DNA from: CAYSDH01 sp964429805
Lineage (GTDB): Bacteria; Bacteroidota; Bacteroidia; Flavobacteriales_D; JABDKJ01
Assembly (NCBI GenBank): GCA_964429805.1
Contig: CAYSDH010000123.1
Span: 1-5,218, forward strand
DNA: 5,218 bases
Direction of reading: 5' to 3'
Of the stretch, positions 1-5,218 are shown one piece after another (position 1 is the stretch's first letter; each line of letters begins with the position of its first letter). Under the pieces are notes generated by a model. It saw only the letters and a program-made list of their open reading frames with translations, did no database searches and was not told where the DNA came from. Made by a program: the position numbers and the translations under genes.

Positions 1-1
1 C

Positions 2-955
2 TCACAGCACCCCACTCACAATGGCCTTCGTTACCGCAGGTTTGCCCATGGTATAGTAATGCAAGCATGGCGCACCTCCAGCGATCAGTTCTTTCGCTTG
101 TTGTATTCCCCATTCGACAGCGACTTCTTTGACTGCCTTGTTGTCTTTGCATGACTCCACAGCATCGACCAGATCTTCTGGCAGGTCGATGTGGAAAATC
201 TTAGGTAAGACGGTCAGTTGCCCTTTTGTGGTCAATGGTTTTAGTCCGGGAATAATCGGAACATCGATACCAATCTCACGACAGTCTTCTACAAATTTGA
301 AGTACTTGCTGTTATCGAAAAACATCTGCGTGACGATATACTCTGCGCCCAAGTCTACTTTCTTTTTCAACCATTTGAGGTCGCTTTTAAAGTTAGGCGC
401 TTCGAAGTGCTTTTCTGGATAGCCCGCCACGCCAATACAAAAGTCAGAACTGGCTTGATTGCCTAATTCTTCATCGAGATACTCCCCCTTATTTAGCTTG
501 ACGATTTGCTCAATCAGTTCGCTTGCATAAGCATGCCCTTCGGGTTCTGGTTCAAATCGCGATTCACTTTTTATCTGGTCGCCACGCAATGCCAAGACAT
601 TATCAATCCCCAAGAAATTAAGGTCGATCAAGGCATTCTCCGTTTCCTCTCTAGAGAATCCTCCGCAGATGATATGTGGTATCGCATCAATGCCATACTT
701 GTTTATTATGGCTGCACAAATTCCCACTGTCCCCGGTCGTTTTCTAGTCGTCTGCTTTTGCAGCATTCCATTCGGAAACTTCTTGTAGACATATTCTTCC
801 CGATGATAAGTCACATCCACAAAGGGCGGATTAAATTCCATCAGTGGGTCGATTGCATCATAGATGCTTTGTATTCCCTGACCCTTGAGCGGGGGCAGTA
901 TCTCGAAGCTGATTAAGGTTTTGTCGGCTTTTTTTAGGTGTTCTGTTACTTTCAT
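2..955 (-). CDS. metF: 5,10-methylenetetrahydrofolate reductase (MetF), complete
   Basis: Cytosolic flavoenzyme that reduces 5,10-methylene-THF to 5-methyl-THF, the methyl donor used by the MetH encoded just upstream. The 317-aa product has the normal length of a bacterial MetF: a single TIM-barrel catalytic domain without the C-terminal regulatory domain of eukaryotic enzymes. Visible family motifs are SFEILPP at residues 16-22 (E18 matches the catalytic glutamate, E. coli Glu28), LALRGD at 121-126 (D126 matches the flavin-contacting Asp120), GVAGYPE at 175-181, TQMFFDN at 209-215 and PGLKP at 236-240. The chosen start gives the usual short N-terminus before the SFE motif. No Shine-Dalgarno sequence is present; the start is preceded by an A-rich AATAAA and, further up, by the 8-bp repeat array. 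The TGA stop falls at positions 4-2, so the gene is complete but what follows it is not visible. Probably co-transcribed with metH. The function is secure from motifs; FAD binding and electron donor follow from family knowledge. Confidence 0.97.
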   Translation of the reverse strand: MKVTEHLKKADKTLISFEILPPLKGQGIQSIYDAIDPLMEFNPPFVDVTYHREEYVYKKFPNGMLQKQTTRKRPGTVGICAAIINKYGIDAIPHIICGGFSREETENALIDLNFLGIDNVLALRGDQIKSESRFEPEPEGHAYASELIEQIVKLNKGEYLDEELGNQASSDFCIGVAGYPEKHFEAPNFKSDLKWLKKKVDLGAEYIVTQMFFDNSKYFKFVEDCREIGIDVPIIPGLKPLTTKGQLTVLPKIFHIDLPEDLVDAVESCKDNKAVKEVAVEWGIQQAKELIAGGAPCLHYYTMGKPAVTKAIVSGVL

Positions 956-963
956 TTTATTTC

Positions 964-987
964 AATTCTGAGATTCTGGAATTCTGG
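964..987 (+). repeat. Left 8-bp tandem array (RATTCTGR units)
   Basis: Three consecutive 8-bp units are read on the plus strand: AATTCTGA (964-971), GATTCTGG (972-979) and AATTCTGG (980-987), followed by a decayed unit AAATTCAC that runs towards the stop codon of the four-helix-bundle gene. The array fills almost all of the 42-bp gap between that gene and metF. It is in inverted orientation to the array at 1424-1463. Units and phase are seen directly; their role is not known. Confidence 0.85.
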
Positions 988-997
988 AAATTCACAT

Positions 998-1372
998 TCA
1001 GTTCTTTTTGTATTCGTTGAGGTACTTGATGAATGACCTTATTTGATGCCGAACATCGTCTATCTCTTTATGCAATTCATTTCCGGTTGACGGTTCAACA
1101 TAGTTTAAGTCCTCAAAGACATAGATCATGCTCTTTACCTCTGCGGCAGAAGATTCTGAGATTGAAAGAAATCGGATGAATTCTTTTGTGCTCGTTCTTG
1201 AGAACCCTTCAGCGATGTTATTCATAATAGAAATAGAAGCCCTGCGCACTTGGTCTCGCGCACCAAAATCCTTAGCCAAAGCCCCTTCTGCCGAAATTTT
1301 GTAAATCAGACTCACAATTTGTCTGGCCTTTTTCCAGCAGTCCAAGTCTTCAAATTGTTTAATCTTTCCCAT
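998..1372 (-). CDS. Four-helix-bundle protein, 23S rRNA intervening-sequence (S23) family
   Basis: A 124-aa protein of the 23S-rRNA-IVS/four-helix-bundle family (Pfam 23S_rRNA_IVP type), at the usual length for the family. Hallmarks are FEDLDCWKKAR near the N-terminus (residues 7-17), DQVRRASISIMNNIAEGFSR at 40-59 containing the signature NIAEG, and EFIRFLSISESSAAEV at 64-79, which matches the family's helix-3 pattern. It is predicted all-helical, basic and cytosolic, with no signal peptide or membrane segment. Family members form pentameric bundles and are thought to bind nucleic acid; the related Avd protein works in diversity-generating retroelements, but no retroelement parts are present here. 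Its biological role is unknown, and nothing links it to methionine metabolism beyond position. It lies between metH (89 bp upstream) and metF (42 bp downstream), same strand, enclosed by inverted 8-bp arrays. The ATG start sits directly before the conserved FEDL motif; its leader is A-rich with no Shine-Dalgarno. Sampled GC is near 40 percent, below much of metH but similar to metF, so composition does not prove transfer. Confidence 0.93.
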   Translation of the reverse strand: MGKIKQFEDLDCWKKARQIVSLIYKISAEGALAKDFGARDQVRRASISIMNNIAEGFSRTSTKEFIRFLSISESSAAEVKSMIYVFEDLNYVEPSTGNELHKEIDDVRHQIRSFIKYLNEYKKN

Positions 1373-1389
1373 TGTGTTTTTTATTCAAT

Positions 1390-1405
1390 AGTTCTGGTTT
1401 TCTGA
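1390..1405 (+). repeat. Two degenerate 8-bp units in the leader of the four-helix-bundle gene
   Basis: AGTTCTGG (1390-1397) and TTTTCTGA (1398-1405) keep the TTCTG core and the 8-bp spacing of the array at 964-987, and lie in the same orientation. On the minus strand they precede an A-rich stretch and the start codon of the four-helix-bundle gene, just as the left array precedes metF. TTCTGA at 1400-1405 is also complementary to a unit in the array at 1432-1437, so a short local hairpin could form in the mRNA. With only two imperfect units, chance resemblance in AT-rich DNA is possible. Confidence 0.5.
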
Positions 1406-1423
1406 ACCTCTAGCATTTGCCAA

Positions 1424-1463
1424 TTCTAATCTCAGAATCTCGCAATCTCAGAATCTCAGAATC
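1424..1463 (-). repeat. Right 8-bp tandem array (GATTCTGA units) abutting metH
   Basis: Read on the minus strand, five consecutive 8-bp units start inside the metH stop codon: GATTCTGA (1463-1456), GATTCTGA (1455-1448), GATTGCGA (1447-1440), GATTCTGA (1439-1432) and GATTAGAA (1431-1424). Three units are identical and two have diverged at internal positions. The array is in inverted orientation to 964-987, and its outermost two units supply the perfect 14-bp inverted match. The GA of the metH TGA stop is the first two bases of the first unit. Nothing here resembles a Rho-independent terminator, which fits read-through into the downstream genes. Confidence 0.88.
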
Positions 1464-4400
1464 AATAATTCAAATTCGATTGCAACCACCTCTCCATCTC
1501 GTCAACAGACAATCCTTTCCGCTCCGCATGAATTTCAACTTGATCGCGACTCAACTTCCCGACCTGAAAATACTTCGACTCCACGTTTGCGAAATACATC
1601 CCCGAAACCGAAGAGGCCGGATACATCGCATTGCTCTCAGTCAAAGAAATTCCTGTATGTTTTTCTACTTCCAATAGGTCGAAAAGGATTGGCTTTTCTG
1701 TATGGTCTGGACAAGCGGGGTAGCCGTGTGCCGGACGAATGCCCTGATACTTTTCGCGGATTAATTCTTCGTTGCTCAATTGTTCGTCTTGCGTATAGGC
1801 CCAAAGTTCGGTGCGAACTTTATGATGCATCAATTCAGCAAAAGCTTCGGCCAGTCTGTCGGCCAGTGCTTTGATCATGATGCTGCGGTAGTCGTCATTA
1901 TCCGCTTTGGCGGCTTCCAGTAAAGACTCGATTCCACCACCTGTAGTGACGGCAAAAAATCCGGTGTAGTCTTCGCGCTCTCCTTTTGGAGCGATGAAAT
2001 CGGCCAGACTGATGTTGGGTTGTCCGGCTGCTTTTTTACGCTGTTGACGCAGGTGATGAAATGAAGTCAAGACTTCTGAACGCGACTCATCCGCATAGAT
2101 TTCGACCGTGTCGCCATCCACTGTATTGGCGGGGTAGAGGCCGATGACGCCATTGGCGGTTAGCTGTTTTCCGGCAATGAGTTCGTCCAAGACGACCTGC
2201 GCTTCGTCCCAGAGTTTTTTCGATTCTTGGCCTACCACTTTGTCATCGAATATGTCAGGGTATTTTCCCTTCAACATCCACGTAGAGAAAAACGGAGTCC
2301 AGTCGATGTACTTGCGGATCTCACTCAGATCGAAATCTTTGAATACAGAAATGCCCAGTTTTTTCGGAGCGTTTATCTCAGCGGATTTCCAGTCGATCTG
2401 CAATTTGTTTTTCTGCGCTTCCGCGTAGGAAATGAACTCTTTGGCTGATGATCGTCCGGCATGATTATCACGCAACTTGGCGTACTCTTCTTTGTAGCCC
2501 AGCAAGGTGTTTTCCTTCTCATCGCTGAGCAGGGCAGAGGCGACCGTGACCGATTTGGAGGCATCCAGTACGTGTACCACACCATGGTCATAACAGGGCT
2601 CGACTTTTACGGCCGTGTGGATGCGCGAGGTAGTCGCCCCACCGATGAGCAGCGGCACAGAATATTCTTGACGCTTCATTTCTTTGGCGACATTGACAAT
2701 CTCATCAAGCGATGGCGTGATCAATCCGCTGAGTCCGATGATGTCGACATTTTCTTCTTTGGCCTTTTTCAGAATCTTATCGGCAGGCACCATCACACCC
2801 ATGTCGATAATCTCATAATTGTTGCAGGCCATCACCACCGAAACGATGTTTTTCCCGATGTCATGCACATCGCCTTTGACGGTTGCGAGCAGAATTTTTC
2901 CTGCCGACTGATTGGCAGTGTCGTCTTTTTCAGCCTCGATGAAAGGCAGAAGCACGGCCACTGCTTTCTTCATCACTCGAGCCGATTTCACGACTTGCGG
3001 CAAAAACATTTTTCCTGAGCCGAATAGGTCACCGACCACATTCATGCCATCCATCAAAGGGCCTTCGATCACTTGTATAGCGCGATCGAAATTCTGACGA
3101 CACTCTTCGGTGTCCTCCTCAATGAATTCGACAATACCCTTGACCAGCGCATGTTCCAATCGCTTGTTGATCGGCCATGTTCTCCACTCCAGCGTCTTCT
3201 TTTCTTTGACTCCACCAGACTGGATCGTCTTGGCAAATTCCATCAATTCCTCTGTCGCATTGTCGTTGCGGTCGAGCAATACATCTTCGACTTTTTCGAG
3301 CAAGTCTTTGGGTATGTCATCATAGATTTCCAGCATGGCCGGATTGACAATCCCCATGTCCATGCCATTCTGAATGCCGTGATACAAGAAGGCAGAGTGC
3401 ATGGCTTCGCGCACCACATTGTTGCCACGGAATGAGAAACTGACATTGCTCACTCCGCCACTCACATGTGCGCCCGGCAAGTTTTCGCGGATCCATTTCG
3501 TGGCTCTGAAAAAGTCGAGCGCATTGAGTCGGTGCTCTTCCATACCGGTCGCCACGGGAAATATATTCGGATCGAAAATGATGTCTTCGGCAGGGAAGCC
3601 CACCTCGTTGACCAAGATGTCGTAGCTGCGCTTACAGATGTCTTTTCTGCGTTGCTCGGTATCGGCCTGGCCAGTCTCATCAAAGGCCATGACGATGACG
3701 GCTGCTCCGTAGCTCATGATCTTTGAGGCGTGCATTTTAAATTCTGCTTCGCCCTCTTTGAGTGAAATCGAATTGACCACACCCTTGCCTTGAACACATT
3801 GCAATCCGGCCTCGATGATCTCCCATTTTGACGAGTCGATCATGATTGGGATTTTGGAGATGTCTGGTTCCGAAGCGATGAGGTTCAAGAACTTGACCAT
3901 GGCTTCTTTGCCATCGATCATTCCGTCATCCATGTTGATGTCGATGATCTGCGCACCACCTTCGACCTGATGTCGGGCGATGGCCAATGCCTCGTCAAAT
4001 TTCTCTTCTTGGATCAAGCGCAAAAATTTCTTTGACCCCGCCACATTGGTGCGCTCACCGATGTTGATGAAGTTGCTGGACGGCAAGACGGTCAGCGGCT
4101 CCAATCCGCTGAGACGCATGTGTGGCGCGATGCTCGGTAGTTGACGCGGGGCATGTTTTGCCGCCACCTCAGCGATCGCCTTGATGTGGTCTGGACTGGT
4201 ACCGCAACATCCGCCAATGATGTTGACGAATCCATTCTCCAAAAAGTCTTCGATGACCGTGCCCATATAGTTGGGTGTTTGGTCATATTCTCCAAACTCA
4301 TTGGGCAGTCCTGCGTTGGGGTGAGCCGATACATGAAAGGGCGCGTTTTCAGAAAGTGTCTTCAGATAGGGGCGCAATTCTTCTGCTCCCAAAGCACAGT

Positions 4401-5133
4401 TCAGACCAATGCTCAGCATCGGAAAGTGGCGTAGTGAATTTAAAAATGCCTCAGTCGTTTGGCCAGAAAGTGTGCGTCCGCTGGCATCGGTGATGGTGCC
4501 CGAAACCATGACAGGCAGGTCGATATTCTGCTCGTTATAATATCGTCTAATGGCAGAGAGGGCCGCCTTGGCATTGAGTGTGTCAAAGATGGTCTCGACC
4601 AGCAGAATGTCCGCTCCACCCTTGACCAGGCCATGCACTTGGTCATAGTACGCCTGCTCGAGTTGAGCGTAACTTATGGCTCTGAAGCCGGGGTCATTGA
4701 CATCGGGCGAGAGGGAAAGCGTTCTATTGGTCGGGCCGATAGAGCCGGCTACGAATCGCGGCTTATCTGGCTCGGTCGCCAAAAATTCATCGGCCACTTC
4801 GCGGGCGATCTTCGCACTCTCGAAGTTGAGCTGATAGACGGCATCTTCCAACTGATAATCAGCCATGGATATGATGTTGGCCGAAAAAGTATTGGTCTCC
4901 ACGATATCGGCACCGGCATTGAAATACTGCCGATGGATGTCTTTGATGATCTCGGGCTGAGTGATGGACAGCATGTCATTATTTCCCTTGACCGAACAAG
5001 GATGATCTTTGAATTGCTCTCCACGGAAATGTTCTTCTTCCAGCGTATGACGCTGAATCATCGTTCCCATTGCTCCGTCCAGGACGAGGATGCGCTGCTT
5101 TAAAGCAGATAAGAGTTGTGCTGTTCTGTTCAT
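1462..5133 (-). CDS. metH: Cobalamin-dependent methionine synthase (MetH), full-length
   Basis: Cytosolic enzyme that moves the methyl group of 5-methyl-THF through cobalamin to homocysteine, making methionine and freeing THF. At 1223 aa it matches E. coli MetH (1227 aa), and all modules are present in order. The homocysteine/zinc domain (about 1-330) has the three zinc ligands C246 (GLNC) and C309/C310 (GGCCGT). The pterin-binding domain (about 350-620) has NIGERTNVAGS at 357-367 and DINMDDGMIDG at 398-408. The cobalamin cap (about 650-740) has the GDLFGSGKMFLPQVV region. The B12-binding Rossmann domain has DVHDIGK at 755-761, with H757 as lower cobalt ligand and D755 and S808 completing the ligand triad, plus GLITPS and LIGGATTSRIHTAVK. 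The reactivation domain (about 900-1223) has D944, RPAHGYPACPDHTEK at 1133-1147 and Y1188 for AdoMet binding. All key residues are intact, so it should be active and reactivable. The start fits the family N-terminus; no Shine-Dalgarno is seen. metF lies downstream on the same strand. Reactivation needs a flavodoxin or ferredoxin partner that is not encoded here. Confidence 0.98.
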   Translation of the reverse strand: MNRTAQLLSALKQRILVLDGAMGTMIQRHTLEEEHFRGEQFKDHPCSVKGNNDMLSITQPEIIKDIHRQYFNAGADIVETNTFSANIISMADYQLEDAVYQLNFESAKIAREVADEFLATEPDKPRFVAGSIGPTNRTLSLSPDVNDPGFRAISYAQLEQAYYDQVHGLVKGGADILLVETIFDTLNAKAALSAIRRYYNEQNIDLPVMVSGTITDASGRTLSGQTTEAFLNSLRHFPMLSIGLNCALGAEELRPYLKTLSENAPFHVSAHPNAGLPNEFGEYDQTPNYMGTVIEDFLENGFVNIIGGCCGTSPDHIKAIAEVAAKHAPRQLPSIAPHMRLSGLEPLTVLPSSNFINIGERTNVAGSKKFLRLIQEEKFDEALAIARHQVEGGAQIIDINMDDGMIDGKEAMVKFLNLIASEPDISKIPIMIDSSKWEIIEAGLQCVQGKGVVNSISLKEGEAEFKMHASKIMSYGAAVIVMAFDETGQADTEQRRKDICKRSYDILVNEVGFPAEDIIFDPNIFPVATGMEEHRLNALDFFRATKWIRENLPGAHVSGGVSNVSFSFRGNNVVREAMHSAFLYHGIQNGMDMGIVNPAMLEIYDDIPKDLLEKVEDVLLDRNDNATEELMEFAKTIQSGGVKEKKTLEWRTWPINKRLEHALVKGIVEFIEEDTEECRQNFDRAIQVIEGPLMDGMNVVGDLFGSGKMFLPQVVKSARVMKKAVAVLLPFIEAEKDDTANQSAGKILLATVKGDVHDIGKNIVSVVMACNNYEIIDMGVMVPADKILKKAKEENVDIIGLSGLITPSLDEIVNVAKEMKRQEYSVPLLIGGATTSRIHTAVKVEPCYDHGVVHVLDASKSVTVASALLSDEKENTLLGYKEEYAKLRDNHAGRSSAKEFISYAEAQKNKLQIDWKSAEINAPKKLGISVFKDFDLSEIRKYIDWTPFFSTWMLKGKYPDIFDDKVVGQESKKLWDEAQVVLDELIAGKQLTANGVIGLYPANTVDGDTVEIYADESRSEVLTSFHHLRQQRKKAAGQPNISLADFIAPKGEREDYTGFFAVTTGGGIESLLEAAKADNDDYRSIMIKALADRLAEAFAELMHHKVRTELWAYTQDEQLSNEELIREKYQGIRPAHGYPACPDHTEKPILFDLLEVEKHTGISLTESNAMYPASSVSGMYFANVESKYFQVGKLSRDQVEIHAERKGLSVDEMERWLQSNLNY

Positions 5134-5163
5134 GCTAATTCTTAGACAGTGTTTCTGTTTTCA

Positions 5164-5202
5164 CTTGGACATTGGAAATTGAGCGTTGGATATTGGACAT
5201 TG
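5164..5202 (+). repeat. 7-bp tandem array (NTTGGAN units) in the metH leader
   Basis: On the plus strand the units follow each other with exact 7-bp phase: CTTGGAC (5164-5170), ATTGGAA (5171-5177), ATTGAGC (5178-5184), GTTGGAT (5185-5191), ATTGGAC (5192-5198) and a final ATTG. The array lies 30 bp upstream of the metH start. It differs in unit length and sequence from the 8-bp arrays around the four-helix-bundle gene, but is built alike: short, degenerate, strictly phased units with a TT/TTC core. It may be the near end of another repeat-flanked element beyond the window. The rest of the leader (5134-5163 and 5203-5218) shows no recognisable promoter, SAM riboswitch or Shine-Dalgarno, and it is truncated by the window edge. 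Confidence 0.8.
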
Positions 5203-5218
5203 CCCTTTTTTTCAATGA

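Larger units (their letters stand above)
962..1465 (-). mobile_element. Putative IVS-like insertion carrying the four-helix-bundle gene
   Basis: This roughly 500-bp segment separates metH from metF. Its ends are inverted: ATTCTGAGATTCTG at 965-978 on the plus strand recurs without mismatch on the minus strand at 1462-1449. TCAAT occurs at both outer borders (962-966 and 1462-1466), which could be a 4-5 bp target duplication that partly overlaps the repeat. Taking out 967-1466 would leave metH TGA, AATAAA, then metF ATG, a normal tight operon junction. The only gene inside belongs to the family found in intervening sequences of bacterial 23S rRNA, which also have complementary ends. There is no transposase, integrase or reverse transcriptase, so any mobility would have to be supplied in trans. 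The repeats are observed; an insertion event is inference, and repeats that simply accumulated at an operon junction remain a plausible alternative. Confidence 0.45.

Noticed and set aside
506..916. 136-codon open frame on the plus strand opposite metF
   Set aside because: It is fully antisense to the conserved N-terminal half of MetF and has no recognisable family features.
998..1372. Diversity-generating retroelement with the four-helix-bundle protein as Avd
   Set aside because: Avd shares the fold, but the window has no reverse transcriptase, template repeat or variable repeat, and the sequence matches the IVS-type family signature (NIAEG).
1391..1408. Rho-independent terminator between metH and the four-helix-bundle gene
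   Set aside because: Only 4-bp stems (GTTC/GAAC or GGTT/AACC) can form, and there is no U-run in the minus-strand transcript after them.
964..1463. CRISPR-like array
   Set aside because: The units are 8 bp, directly adjacent without spacers, and in two opposed orientations around a gene.
2461..3018. 185-codon open frame on the plus strand opposite the B12-binding region of metH
   Set aside because: It is antisense to invariant MetH motifs such as DVHDIGK, and its composition (runs rich in H, F and D) is typical of a reverse-complement shadow.
4459..5103. 214-codon open frame on the plus strand opposite the 5' part of metH
   Set aside because: It lies wholly antisense to the conserved homocysteine-binding domain of MetH, its translation shows no recognisable domain, and it has no independent leader. 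It is a shadow frame.
5134..5218. SAM riboswitch in the metH leader
   Set aside because: Such elements are common before methionine genes, but the 85 bp available show only the 7-bp repeats and an A-run, with no recognisable riboswitch core. One further upstream cannot be excluded.

Overview
The window carries three genes, all on the minus strand, transcribed in the order metH, a small four-helix-bundle gene, metF. It reads as chromosomal DNA of a member of the Bacteroidota, perhaps of the Cytophagales/Flavobacteriia type. The grounds are moderate GC, no Shine-Dalgarno motif before any start codon (A-rich leaders instead), and a 23S-rRNA-intervening-sequence-type four-helix-bundle gene set among short tandem repeats, an arrangement common in that phylum. 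The phylum is inferred; the sequence alone does not fix the genus.

Layout from transcription upstream to downstream (right to left): 5134-5218 is the leader of metH and holds a tandem array of 7-bp units. 1462-5133 is a complete, full-length cobalamin-dependent methionine synthase (MetH, 1223 aa) with all four modules and their key residues. 1373-1461 is an intergenic stretch with an array of 8-bp units reading GATTCTGA on the minus strand. 998-1372 is the four-helix-bundle protein (124 aa). 956-997 is a second 8-bp array in the opposite orientation. 2-955 is a complete methylenetetrahydrofolate reductase (MetF, 317 aa), whose stop codon lies at the window edge.

MetF reduces 5,10-methylene-THF to 5-methyl-THF, and MetH transfers that methyl group through cobalamin to homocysteine to give methionine. 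Together they are a coherent two-step operon for the last part of methionine synthesis and folate recycling.

The interesting part is what separates them. The four-helix-bundle gene sits in a roughly 500-bp segment with inverted terminal repeats (14 bp perfect: 965-978 against 1449-1462), bordered by a possible 4-5 bp target duplication (TCAA/TCAAT). Removing the segment with one duplication copy would restore metH stop - AATAAA - metF start, a tight 6-nt operon junction. In the polycistronic mRNA the termini could form a 17-bp helix that takes in the metH stop codon and ends 6 nt from the metF start. This resembles the 23S rRNA intervening sequences that encode the same protein family, here lying between two protein-coding genes. 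The repeats are read directly from the sequence; mobility and RNA processing are inference.
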